From positions 620,001-684,000 of the forward strand of contig NZ_JACYFK010000001.1 in the NCBI RefSeq assembly GCF_014855515.1: DNA of 64,000 nt, read 5' to 3'. Position 1 is the first letter of the stretch. Every line of letters begins with the position of its first letter. The notes beneath the pieces were generated by a model, which made no database searches, had not been told where the DNA came from, and saw only the letters and a program-made list of their open reading frames with translations. A program made the position numbers and the translations under genes. Source of the DNA: Euzebyella marina (GTDB taxonomy: Bacteria; Bacteroidota; Bacteroidia; Flavobacteriales; Flavobacteriaceae). Shown piece by piece: positions 8,974 to 17,548 of the stretch.

Positions 8974-10917
8974 ATGAAGTATTTCACCTGGCGCTCATTT
9001 TATTTAAGTACCCTCTTTCTCTTTGTTGGTAGCAGCAGTCTTTTTGCTCAGATTAAGCTACCCAAGTTAATAAGTAATGGTGCCATCTTTCAGCGGGATA
9101 CTGAACTTAAAATTTGGGGATGGGCCTCTCCGCAAGAAAAAATAGAATTAACATTTAAAGGCGATATTTTTACCGCCACCACTAACAGTCAAGGGGAATG
9201 GGAGCTTATACTACCCCCTCAAAAAGCAGGTGGGCCTCATCAATTTATATTTAAGGGAAGCAATGAAATTACCCTAAGCAACATCCTGTTCGGGGAGGTT
9301 TGGGTATGTTCAGGACAATCGAACATGGAACTGACCATGAACCGGTTACGTGACACTTATCCGGAAGTTATAGCCAACTCTAAAAATTCACAGATCAGGC
9401 AGTTTTTGGTGGCCGATAAATACGATTTTAAAGAGGCGCATTCCGATTTTGATTCAGGCGAATGGAAGGAAGCCAACCCTGAAAGTCTTATGAATTTTTC
9501 CGGAGTTGCCTACTTCTTTGCCAAAGATATTTACGAAAAATACGATGTTCCGGTAGGCTTGATTAATTCCGCTTTGGGCGGCTCACCCGTAGAAGCATGG
9601 ATGAGCGAAGATGCCCTAAGAGAATTCCCTAAAGCCTATGAAGAAATGCAAAGGTATAAAAATGATGACCTTATTGCCTCTACTGAAGAAAAAGACCAAT
9701 CCCGTCAAAAGGCATGGTATCAGAAATTAAACACGGAGGACCAAGGCTTTCAAACCGGAAAAGAATGGTTTCAAAAAAATCTAGATGACTCCCCATGGAA
9801 AACCATGAAATTGCCCAATTTCTGGGATGAGCTAGGATTAAAAAATACCAACGGCGTAGTTTGGTTTAGGAAGCACATCAATCTACCAAAAAAATGGTCT
9901 GCCGAAAATAATAAACTGTGGCTGGGCAGAATGGTGGATCAAGACCATGTCTATGTTAATGGACATTTTGTTGGTACTACAGGTTACCAATATCCGCCCA
10001 GAAAATATAAGGTCCCTGACTCCCTATTAAACGAAGGTGACAATGTAATTACCGTTAGACTCATCAGCGAAAGCGGAAAAGGAGGTTTTATCAAAGACAA
10101 GCCTTATTTTCTAACTAACGGGAAGGACACCCTCGATTTGAAAGGAGATTGGAAGTATAGATTGGGCACTAAAATGGAACCTTTACAAGGGCCTACTTTT
10201 ATACGTTGGAAACCTGGCGGACTCTACAACAAGATGATTGCGCCTTTGTTAAACTATAAAATCAAGGGTGCCATCTGGTATCAAGGGGAGTCTAACACCA
10301 ATGACCCCAATAGTTATTTTAAAACCTTTCCGGCACTTATTAAAAACTGGAGGGCTAAATGGGATATGGGCGATTTCCCTTTTCTATTTGTTCAATTGGC
10401 CAATTTTATGGAGGAAACCCACGAACCGGTAGAAAGTGATTGGGCACAATTAAGGCAGGCCCAGTTACAAACTTTAGACCTTCCGAATACCGGAATGGCA
10501 GTCATTACAGATATTGGTGAGTGGAATGACATCCACCCTTTGAATAAAAGAGATGTAGGTAAACGTTTGGCCCAACTTTCTTTTGGATTAGCGTACAAAG
10601 ATGAAAATGCATTGACCAGCCCGGTACCCAAGAACGCTGATTTTCTAACCAATCGTGTTGAAATAGAATTCAATTATTTGAAAGAAGGATTAATGTCGAA
10701 GAATGAAAAGCCCTTGCAAACTTTTGAGGTTTCCGGCGATGGCAAAACATTTCAAATGGCACAAGCAAGGCTTGAAGGTGACAAGGTAATTGTACACCAA
10801 AAAGGAATCAAAAACCCGGTTGCAGTACGCTATGCATGGTCTAACAACCCCGCAAAAGCCAATCTGTTTTCAAAAGAAGGTTTGCCCGTTTCTCCATTCG
10901 AGTTAAAAAAAGATTAG
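8974..10917 (+). CDS. SASA-type acetylesterase with inserted jelly-roll domain
   Basis: A 647-residue secreted protein (signal peptide about 1-26). An Ig-like domain (about 28-105) precedes an SGNH/SASA esterase core that starts at VCSGQSNMEL, with Ser116 the probable nucleophile. The core is interrupted by a sugar-binding jelly-roll segment (about 265-385, with LWLGRMVDQDHVYVNG) like those in beta-galactosidases. It resumes with GAIWYQGESN and WNDIHPLNKRD, the latter holding the likely catalytic Asp/His. Annotated relatives are called sialate O-acetylesterases, but in a xylan island removal of acetyl groups from xylan oligosaccharides is more likely (a CE20-like arrangement is possible). Its stop overlaps the 3' end of the convergent cupin gene by 4 bp. 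Confidence 0.85.
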   Translation: MKYFTWRSFYLSTLFLFVGSSSLFAQIKLPKLISNGAIFQRDTELKIWGWASPQEKIELTFKGDIFTATTNSQGEWELILPPQKAGGPHQFIFKGSNEITLSNILFGEVWVCSGQSNMELTMNRLRDTYPEVIANSKNSQIRQFLVADKYDFKEAHSDFDSGEWKEANPESLMNFSGVAYFFAKDIYEKYDVPVGLINSALGGSPVEAWMSEDALREFPKAYEEMQRYKNDDLIASTEEKDQSRQKAWYQKLNTEDQGFQTGKEWFQKNLDDSPWKTMKLPNFWDELGLKNTNGVVWFRKHINLPKKWSAENNKLWLGRMVDQDHVYVNGHFVGTTGYQYPPRKYKVPDSLLNEGDNVITVRLISESGKGGFIKDKPYFLTNGKDTLDLKGDWKYRLGTKMEPLQGPTFIRWKPGGLYNKMIAPLLNYKIKGAIWYQGESNTNDPNSYFKTFPALIKNWRAKWDMGDFPFLFVQLANFMEETHEPVESDWAQLRQAQLQTLDLPNTGMAVITDIGEWNDIHPLNKRDVGKRLAQLSFGLAYKDENALTSPVPKNADFLTNRVEIEFNYLKEGLMSKNEKPLQTFEVSGDGKTFQMAQARLEGDKVIVHQKGIKNPVAVRYAWSNNPAKANLFSKEGLPVSPFELKKD

Positions 10918-11684
10918 TTCCATTTAAAGGCGAAGTAACGACAAGAACCTTCCCCAAGATTTTTGATGCCGTGTAAAGAGCCTGATTTCGCCAAGTAAAA
11001 ATCACCGGGGCCTGCCTGATACGTTTTACCTGCAATGGTCATCTCGGTATTACCGGCCATCATTAAAATAATTTCCGTTTCATTGTGGGTATGCGGCTCG
11101 TGACTGGGGCCTAATTTATCCAGTTGGGTTACATGCATTTCGTAACGCTCGCACATGGCCGTTTCCCTATCGAAATAGGGTACACCTCCCCCTCTCGAAC
11201 TTGGCTTATAGGTGAGCGAATCGGCATTGATCATTAAAGAGCCTCCCGCTTTTGTACCCCGCTCAATATTCATCGGCTTTTTAGATCGGTACCGAATCAC
11301 ATAATAGGTCAAATCGGTATCGCCCACGTTTTCCATTTGGTGCATCTGTTGGGGCATCAGTAAAATAACACCCTCAGGACCTAAAATTTTACTTTCGCCC
11401 TCAATGGTAATTTTCATGGTGCCTTCTCGAACGATAATACATTCCTCAATATCTTCATTTGCATGTGCAGGGCCAGGAGTTGCGCCCGGTTTCTGGGTGG
11501 TTGCATGCATTTCAATGTATTCTAAATGTGGTGAAGTGCCCTCAAGAATGGCGCGACCTTCCTTTAAATCAGATTTTTTTACCGGAAATTCGTCCCACGC
11601 GTAAAGTCCTTCTTTTATAGGTTCCATTTGAGCATTTGATATTAAAGAGAATAGTATGAGCATGCCAGTTACCAATGTTTTCAT
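10914..11684 (-). CDS. Secreted two-domain cupin protein
   Basis: A 256-residue protein with a signal peptide (about 1-18) and two cupin barrels. The first has His and Glu residues in PGPAHANEDIEECIIVREG and a later His in PQQMHQMEN. The second has HEPHTHNETEIILMMAG and SGSLHGIKN. Both sets look able to bind a metal. The family is functionally broad. Its place beside polygalacturonase and xylan genes suggests a periplasmic role on a uronate or sugar, for example an isomerase or a KdgF-like step, but this is only inference; KdgF itself is a single small cupin. It is convergent with the SASA esterase, and its 5' end faces the GH28 promoter region. Confidence 0.8.
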   Translation of the reverse strand: MKTLVTGMLILFSLISNAQMEPIKEGLYAWDEFPVKKSDLKEGRAILEGTSPHLEYIEMHATTQKPGATPGPAHANEDIEECIIVREGTMKITIEGESKILGPEGVILLMPQQMHQMENVGDTDLTYYVIRYRSKKPMNIERGTKAGGSLMINADSLTYKPSSRGGGVPYFDRETAMCERYEMHVTQLDKLGPSHEPHTHNETEIILMMAGNTEMTIAGKTYQAGPGDFYLAKSGSLHGIKNLGEGSCRYFAFKWN

Positions 11685-11793
11685 GATTGTATAGTTAAGT
11701 TGATTTGAGGCCCTATCTCTAGCACCCTTACTAATATAATGAAAAAGAAGGTTTTAACGATGGATGAAATGGCACTTATAAAATAGCCTTTCC

Positions 11794-11829
11794 TGAGGAT
11801 AAGAAGATAAATGTCTATCTTTATCCTCA
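11794..11829. repeat. Imperfect hairpin next to the GH28 operator
   Basis: TGAGGATAA (11794-11802) and TTATCCTCA (11821-11829) are exact inverted arms. The stem continues inward as AGATA (11805-11809) and TATCT (11816-11820) after a 2-nt bulge, with a 6-nt loop. The right arm contains a -7-like TATCTTTA (11816-11823), and the LacI-type operator begins 4 bp further on. The structure could be an operator for another regulator or an mRNA hairpin. It has no adjacent T-tract of terminator type. Confidence 0.6.
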
Positions 11830-11833
11830 AAAT

Positions 11834-11845
11834 GTAATCGATTAC
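11834..11845. promoter_or_regulatory. LacI-type operator GTAATCGATTAC upstream of GH28
   Basis: A perfect 12-bp palindrome ending 13 bp before the GH28 start codon and about 10 bp after a -7-like TATCTTTA. It is identical to sites at 26909, 33728 and 46080. A CG-centred palindrome is typical of LacI/GalR repressors, and the only LacI gene in the window is at 27543. Position just downstream of a predicted promoter fits repression. Confidence 0.75.
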
Positions 11846-11858
11846 TTTATTAGCTGTT

Positions 11859-13292
11859 ATGAAACTCAACCCAACCCTATACAGTAATTTATTTTTAGTT
11901 TTTCTCCTACTTATTACTTCATGTAAAGACGAGACAAAACAAACGAAGAAAGATATAGCTACTGCTGATCCATTTGCCCAAGCCGATTCTATCATCAGGT
12001 CTATCAAGGTACCCACATTTCCCGACAAAACATTTGATATTACCGATTTCGGTGCCATTAATGACGGAGAAACCAATAGCACAGAGGCTTTTAAAAAAGC
12101 GATTGAAGCCTGCAACCAAGCTGGTGGCGGTAAGGTGTTGGTGCCCTCAGGCACATTTCTAACAGGCCCAATTCACCTGTTAGATAATGTAAACCTGCAT
12201 CTTTCAGAAGGTTCTGAAATTCTATTTTCCACCAACAAGTCTGAGTATTTACCAGTAGTTCACACTTCTTATGAAGGTGTAGAACTTATGAATTATTCTC
12301 CCTTGGTATATGCCTACCAGAAAAAGAACATTGCGCTTACCGGCAGGGGTACCTTGAACGGTCAAGCAAACGAGACCAATTGGTGGCCATGGTGTGGAGC
12401 TGAACGTTATGGTCACAAAAAAGGAGAGGCTCAACAAAGAGACGACCACAACTTGCCCCGATTGCGAAAAATGAACGAAGAAGCTGTACCCTATCAAGAT
12501 CGTGTTTTTGGGGAAGGACATCAATTACGACCTGCTTTCTTTCAACCTTTCGGATGTGAAAATGTGCTCGTACAAGGGGTTACTTTCACGAATGCCCCGT
12601 TTTGGGTAATGCATCCGATTAAATCAACGAATGTAACCGTTGATGGTGTTATCGTTAGTAGCCACGGGCCAAATAATGACGGTTGCGACCCCGAATATTC
12701 GAAAAATGTACACATTAAAAACTGTGTTTTTGATACTGGTGACGACTGTATTGCCATCAAATCAGGTAGAAACGATGAGGGGCGGCGGGTCAACATTCCC
12801 AGTGAAAATATCGTGGTAGAAGATTGCCGAATGAAAGACGGGCATGGCGGGGTGGTCATGGGAAGTGAAATATCGGCCGGAGTTCGTAACGTATTCGTTA
12901 GAAACTGTCGTATGGATAGCCCTGAACTCGATAGGGCTATTCGCATAAAGACAAATACACTTCGAGGTGGTTTTGTTGAGAATGTGTTTGTAAAGAACAT
13001 TCAAGTAGGCCAAGTGAAGGAGGCCGTATTGAAAATCAACACTTACTATGGTATTTATGATAACCAAGAAGGCGAACATATACCGACCATACAGAACATT
13101 CACCTAGAAAACGTAACGGTTGCCAAAGGTGGAAAATACGGCATTCTAGTTCAAGGACGAGAAGAACGGCCCGTCAAGAACATCACTTTGAAAAATGTAG
13201 AAATCAAAGGTGCGGAAACGCCTATATTAGTGGAAAACTCAGAGCCTATTCAATTCGAAAATGTAACAATCAACGGCCAGTCGATGAAGTAA
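11859..13292 (+). CDS. GH28 polygalacturonase, lipoprotein
   Basis: A 477-residue lipoprotein (lipobox ending at Cys22) with a right-handed beta-helix. All GH28 catalytic motifs are present: NND (272-274), GDD (294-296, in DTGDDCIAIKSG), GHG (His329) and RIK (362-364). The enzyme should hydrolyse alpha-1,4-galacturonan, probably as an exo-acting or oligogalacturonide-acting periplasmic enzyme, as is common for bacterial GH28 of this size; mode of action is inferred. It stands alone on the plus strand between two cupin genes and has its own operator at 11834-11845. Confidence 0.93.
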   Translation: MKLNPTLYSNLFLVFLLLITSCKDETKQTKKDIATADPFAQADSIIRSIKVPTFPDKTFDITDFGAINDGETNSTEAFKKAIEACNQAGGGKVLVPSGTFLTGPIHLLDNVNLHLSEGSEILFSTNKSEYLPVVHTSYEGVELMNYSPLVYAYQKKNIALTGRGTLNGQANETNWWPWCGAERYGHKKGEAQQRDDHNLPRLRKMNEEAVPYQDRVFGEGHQLRPAFFQPFGCENVLVQGVTFTNAPFWVMHPIKSTNVTVDGVIVSSHGPNNDGCDPEYSKNVHIKNCVFDTGDDCIAIKSGRNDEGRRVNIPSENIVVEDCRMKDGHGGVVMGSEISAGVRNVFVRNCRMDSPELDRAIRIKTNTLRGGFVENVFVKNIQVGQVKEAVLKINTYYGIYDNQEGEHIPTIQNIHLENVTVAKGGKYGILVQGREERPVKNITLKNVEIKGAETPILVENSEPIQFENVTINGQSMK

Positions 13293-13316
13293 GGCGAAGA
13301 GCAAGAAATTACATTC

Positions 13317-13895
13317 TTAGACCCATAGTTGAATCAGGCCCTCTGTTTCTCCAAGAAGTGGATCTGCTTTTGGTATGGGAAGGGCAGCAATGTTTTTGTC
13401 CGCTTCAGGCCTTTCGCCCGGTTCTCCTTTCAATAAATCCCAAGAGCGACCTTCAGGATATGCGCCTACAATACCTAAATTTTCACTTTTCAAATTTTTA
13501 TGACCTACCCCCGCGGGAATGATAATCACATCACCAGCATCTATTTGAACTTTTTCGCCGTCCTCACCGCCTAGATGGACCAATGCCTTACCGGAATAAA
13601 CGCCGAGTACTTCATGTGATGTACTGTGGTAATGGTGGAAGGAATAAATACCATTACGCCACGAATTGCTCCATCCGTTCTTTAAAAATCTTGATTCGAT
13701 CCATTCTGCTCCCGCACTGTTGCGTTCTTCAAAAGCATTTTTGTAAATCAATAGCGGAAATTTACTGTTCGGTATTTGACCATCATCTTTAAAAAGTAAC
13801 TTTTTTGGTGTCTTTTGCATAGCTCTTATTTGAGAAGGAAAAAAGAAAGCCATAGCTACTAAGCCAGATGCGGTTATAAATTTTTTCCTGTTCAT
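13317..13895 (-). CDS. Secreted single-domain cupin
   Basis: A 192-residue protein. The N-terminus MNRKKFITASGLVAMAFFF looks like a signal or membrane anchor. The cupin core has HHYHSTSHEVLGVYSG and, later, IIIPAGVGHKN, giving the usual metal-ligand set of His/His/Glu/His. It resembles YjlB-type cupins. Substrate is unknown. It is convergent with GH28 (24 bp gap) and lies 20 bp downstream of the Gfo/Idh/MocA gene on the same strand, so the two may be co-transcribed. Confidence 0.75.
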   Translation of the reverse strand: MNRKKFITASGLVAMAFFFPSQIRAMQKTPKKLLFKDDGQIPNSKFPLLIYKNAFEERNSAGAEWIESRFLKNGWSNSWRNGIYSFHHYHSTSHEVLGVYSGKALVHLGGEDGEKVQIDAGDVIIIPAGVGHKNLKSENLGIVGAYPEGRSWDLLKGEPGERPEADKNIAALPIPKADPLLGETEGLIQLWV

Positions 13896-13915
13896 ATTCT
13901 TTAGACCCTGTGATT

Positions 13916-15109
13916 TTACAAATCAATTCTTCGCCCTTCTTCTGCAGATTGGTAAGCGGCATAAATCACGTGTACACAATCTACCGCCAAATCGATACCC
14001 GAGAGAGGCTGTCTATCTTCTTTTATTGCATAAATGAAATCTGAAATTTCTTGAGAAAAACCCCTGAACCAATCTTCATCGCAGCTAGGGCGGTTCCAAC
14101 CCGCTTTGGTCTCCAGTTTTTCGGTATAATATTCATTTGCAAAAGTGTTGGGGTCTACCGAATAGGTCTCAACAGCATCGTTCAGCGTCATATTGGCCTT
14201 GATAACGCCATCGGTCATGTATGCGGTCACCCTGGTGTTCAGCCCCCCAAGACCCACATCGCTGACCATTACCGTGGCCCTGGACCCATCTTCAAAACGG
14301 ATTACCACATTTGCCCAATTTTCTACATCAACTGGATTTGAACTTATCCATTCGTGTGCATTGACCACCTTGGCACGGTTAGATGCATCGGAATGCATTA
14401 AATCGGCAGTATCGGCAATGACCGAGATGGGCCTTATGGGCCGACCTAACCGCTCATAGCCTTCAAATTGTTTTAAATAGATACAGGCACCTACCGAATG
14501 GGCGCCCATACGCAATAAAGACCCTCCGCCCATAAACCTCCATTCCTTTGAGAAAAAAGAATTTGAACCTGAATGGTTTTCCTCAGCCCTCAACTCCAAT
14601 ATAGAACCTTTTGAAGCTCTGATTAATTTCTGCATTTTAAGAATAGGCGGGGAGTATACCCAGTTCTCGGCATAACAAAACTTCACCCTGTTAGACGTAA
14701 CGGCTTCACGAACAGCTTCGGCATTTTTTGAAGCGCCCCTTCTCATTTTATCACGAGAAACATGCTTACCGATAGGTTGCTCATCATCGGGCTCGCCAAA
14801 ATAACCCGTTAATGGTTTTTCCATGATAATATGCTTACCCGCATTCGCTGCCTTAATCGCTATTTCATGGTGAGAAGCCGGAGGGGTACATATATCGATA
14901 ATGTCAATGGCGGGATTGGCCAGAAGTTCTTCCAAACTATCGGTCGCCATAGGAACTTGATAAGCGGCTGCATAGTTTTGGGCACTCTCTTTGGTCAATG
15001 CACAAACCCCTCTAATTTCAACTAGCCCATGGGCTAGCTTACTATAATTTTCATAATGCATGCGCGCACCGTATCGCGCACCTACCATTCCAATGCCTAA
15101 TGTTGCCAT
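13916..15109 (-). CDS. Gfo/Idh/MocA family oxidoreductase
   Basis: A 397-residue protein without a signal peptide. The Rossmann fingerprint GIGMVGARYG is at the N-terminus, and EKPLTGYFG carries the family's conserved Glu-Lys-Pro. The C-terminal alpha/beta substrate domain follows. Family members are NAD(P)-dependent sugar or polyol dehydrogenases. Substrate cannot be predicted; in this setting a uronate or deoxy-sugar intermediate is possible. It is divergent from the DUF1593 gene and just upstream of a cupin gene. Confidence 0.85.
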   Translation of the reverse strand: MATLGIGMVGARYGARMHYENYSKLAHGLVEIRGVCALTKESAQNYAAAYQVPMATDSLEELLANPAIDIIDICTPPASHHEIAIKAANAGKHIIMEKPLTGYFGEPDDEQPIGKHVSRDKMRRGASKNAEAVREAVTSNRVKFCYAENWVYSPPILKMQKLIRASKGSILELRAEENHSGSNSFFSKEWRFMGGGSLLRMGAHSVGACIYLKQFEGYERLGRPIRPISVIADTADLMHSDASNRAKVVNAHEWISSNPVDVENWANVVIRFEDGSRATVMVSDVGLGGLNTRVTAYMTDGVIKANMTLNDAVETYSVDPNTFANEYYTEKLETKAGWNRPSCDEDWFRGFSQEISDFIYAIKEDRQPLSGIDLAVDCVHVIYAAYQSAEEGRRIDL

Positions 15110-15220
15110 AAAGGTGTATTCTGGTGAGTTATTCTTATCTTTTATTCGCTTTTAAAAATTACTAAAAATTGTTTGCCCAAAGAATTAAACTTTTGGGTAA
15201 TCTGCCTTACCATTAACCCA

Positions 15221-16549
15221 ATGAGCCTACCCTTGCTTTTACGAACTGTACAGACCTTTATCAAATCACCCCTTTTCATTTTTTATGTGGCCATTTGTTT
15301 CCCAATAATTTCATTTCAAGGTTGCACCGAACCACCAACAAAAAAGGAGTTGCCTAGAATTTTAATCAGCAGCGATATTGGCGGTACCGACCCGGACGAT
15401 TTTCAATCGATGATTCACTTGTTGATGTATGCCAATGAGGTTTCCATAGAAGGGCTGGTTTCTTCCCCTTATGGACCGGGGAGAAAAAAGGATTTTTTGG
15501 ATATCATCGACCTATATGAAAAAGACCTGCCCAAACTCAAGAAACACTCCGAAAGCTTTCCTCACCCGGATTCGCTGCGTAATATCACCAAACAAGGGGA
15601 AACAGAACTTGCTCCTTTTAAAGGATTCCGTGAGGCTACCGAAGGCTCGGATTGGATTATTAAATGTGCAAAAAAGGATGATGACCAACCCTTATGGGTA
15701 TTGGTATGGGGCGGCTTGGAAGATGTGGCGCAAGCCTTACATGACGCCCCGGAAATAAAGGAAAGAATAAAAGTATATTGGATTGGTGGGCCCAACAAAA
15801 AATGGGGTGCCTATGCCTATTCCTACATTGCTGAAAACCATCCGGATCTCTGGATGATAGAAGCCAATGCTACCTATCGCGGTTGGTTTATGGACGAGGA
15901 CTCTCCTGAAGACATTAGTTCTAAAAATTTCTATAAAAACTATATCAAGGGCAAAGGCCACATGGGCAAAGACTTTGTGAATTACTACAACGGAGAAATA
16001 AAGATGGGAGACACACCTTCTTTGGCCTATATTCTGAACGGGGATCCCAATGACCCAACAGGTGAGAGCTGGGGCGGAAGTTTTGAGCCCATTAATCGCA
16101 GTTCAAGAGCTGTTTTTAACGAAATAAGTGCGAAAACCGATACGATAGCTGCCTACGATATTATTGAATGGCACTTTAAAGGCCCTGAGAAGGAAGTTCC
16201 TCAAGATTCCGTTTGTTTTCAATTTGAAATTTGGGAACAAGTTTGGAATGGATACTATTTGGGCAATGGTACTTACGGAGCCCGATATTCACCAAAAAAG
16301 CCAGAAACAGGCACTTTTAGAACCACAAGTAACATTTCTGAACTGGATGGTCTCACAGGTTCGTACACCAGTATAACGCCTTGGCCGCACAGACCTTCTA
16401 AAACCGATTTTCAACTGGGGCCCAACTGGTACGGTGATAAAAAGGACCCCGAGCAGTTTATCGATGTGCAACAGGGAGCCAAAACGGTGGCCAAACATCG
16501 GAAAGCTTTTTTAATGGACTGGGCCGAAAGGTGGAAGTGGTTTGAATAA
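15221..16549 (+). CDS. DUF1593 nucleoside-hydrolase-like lipoprotein
   Basis: The frame is open from an ATG at 15173, but the second ATG at 15221 starts directly before a signal sequence with a lipobox (SFQGC), so it is preferred (442 residues). LISSDIGGTDPDDFQSM matches the Asp-rich metal-binding motif of the inosine/uridine nucleoside hydrolase fold. The C-terminal part (about 330-442) fits the second domain of DUF1593 proteins. These are found in carbohydrate loci and are often labelled cellulose-binding, but their activity is not established. An N- or O-ribosyl-like hydrolase on a sugar substrate is possible. It converges on the alpha/beta hydrolase gene with 8 bp between. Confidence 0.8.
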   Translation: MSLPLLLRTVQTFIKSPLFIFYVAICFPIISFQGCTEPPTKKELPRILISSDIGGTDPDDFQSMIHLLMYANEVSIEGLVSSPYGPGRKKDFLDIIDLYEKDLPKLKKHSESFPHPDSLRNITKQGETELAPFKGFREATEGSDWIIKCAKKDDDQPLWVLVWGGLEDVAQALHDAPEIKERIKVYWIGGPNKKWGAYAYSYIAENHPDLWMIEANATYRGWFMDEDSPEDISSKNFYKNYIKGKGHMGKDFVNYYNGEIKMGDTPSLAYILNGDPNDPTGESWGGSFEPINRSSRAVFNEISAKTDTIAAYDIIEWHFKGPEKEVPQDSVCFQFEIWEQVWNGYYLGNGTYGARYSPKKPETGTFRTTSNISELDGLTGSYTSITPWPHRPSKTDFQLGPNWYGDKKDPEQFIDVQQGAKTVAKHRKAFLMDWAERWKWFE

Positions 16550-16557
16550 TGGCCTTC

Positions 16558-17541
16558 CTATTTCAAAACCTTTTTTAGAAAACTATCCATAGCCTTAACG
16601 GTAGGCTCAAACCATGGGTGGTACAACACAAAGGAGTGTGGGGCATCATCAAATGCCACTACTTCGCTATAAATATCATTTAAGAACAGCGCCTTTCGAA
16701 AATCATCTCTCCCGGCATGCATTCGCTCTACTGAACTATTTATAAATAACGTTGGCGGTGTATCTGAACTGGCATAACCTAGTGGGGATGCAGCCTCCCA
16801 AAGCATCGGATTCTCTTTCTTGGCATAACCAAACCAATAGGTCGCTGCTGAAGTACCATTGCTATCATCTCCTTCTCCACTTTCCGGATGCACGAAAGAC
16901 AAAGTTCCATCCATATCAATGATGGCATTGACCGATGTATTCACCTTTGTTGAATTTGCACGACCTTCAAACAAAGGCATATTTTGGGTAACTCCTAAAA
17001 ATGCAGCCAGTTCTCCTCCGGCAGAAAAACCTGCCACCGCAATTTTATCGGAATCAAAACCGAATTCTCGTGCTCTGGAGCGAACCCACCTTATAGTTTC
17101 CTTTAAATCATATACGGCTGCGGGAAATAAGGCTTCCGTAGATAATCGATACTCAGGGGTAAAACAAACATAGCCCAACCCGGCCAGCTTTTGGGCCATA
17201 GGATAATGTTGCGAACGGTCACCAGACCTCCATCCGCCCCCGTGGATAACAATGACGGCCATTCCGTTTTTACTCTTCGAGTCGGCGGGTTGAAAAACAT
17301 CTAACAAAAGCTTTCTATCGCCCATTTCCCGGTAGACAACATCTCTTTTTTCTTTAATACCTACATTCTTAATCTCTATAACGACCTCAATCTGCGGATA
17401 GTTCTTTACATCGTTTTGATAAGCAAAAGAAGTAGTATACGAAGTGTCTTTAAAACCCGTAACGCCCTTCATCGATTGGCACCATCCGTTACAGGCAACA
17501 AGCAAAAAAAGAACAACCGGAACTAGTTTTTTTAGAATCAT
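16558..17541 (-). CDS. Secreted alpha/beta-hydrolase esterase
   Basis: A 327-residue protein with a signal peptide (about 1-21). The oxyanion motif HGGGW is at 100-104, the nucleophile Ser173 is in GFSAGG, and a likely catalytic His is in DDAPHSF near 304. It belongs to the Abhydrolase_3/BD-FAE type group, which includes acetyl and feruloyl esterases. It is the last gene of the minus-strand pectin operon, 7 bp after the divergent GH28, so deacetylation of pectin fragments is a reasonable inference; feruloyl ester cleavage is the alternative. Confidence 0.85.
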   Translation of the reverse strand: MILKKLVPVVLFLLVACNGWCQSMKGVTGFKDTSYTTSFAYQNDVKNYPQIEVVIEIKNVGIKEKRDVVYREMGDRKLLLDVFQPADSKSKNGMAVIVIHGGGWRSGDRSQHYPMAQKLAGLGYVCFTPEYRLSTEALFPAAVYDLKETIRWVRSRAREFGFDSDKIAVAGFSAGGELAAFLGVTQNMPLFEGRANSTKVNTSVNAIIDMDGTLSFVHPESGEGDDSNGTSAATYWFGYAKKENPMLWEAASPLGYASSDTPPTLFINSSVERMHAGRDDFRKALFLNDIYSEVVAFDDAPHSFVLYHPWFEPTVKAMDSFLKKVLK

Positions 17542-17548
17542 TTTTCAG

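Noticed and set aside
9283-9289. ATCCTGT within the SASA esterase gene as another GntR site
   Set aside because: Only the 7-bp core matches, the rest of the motif is absent, and no -7 element stands at 21 nt.
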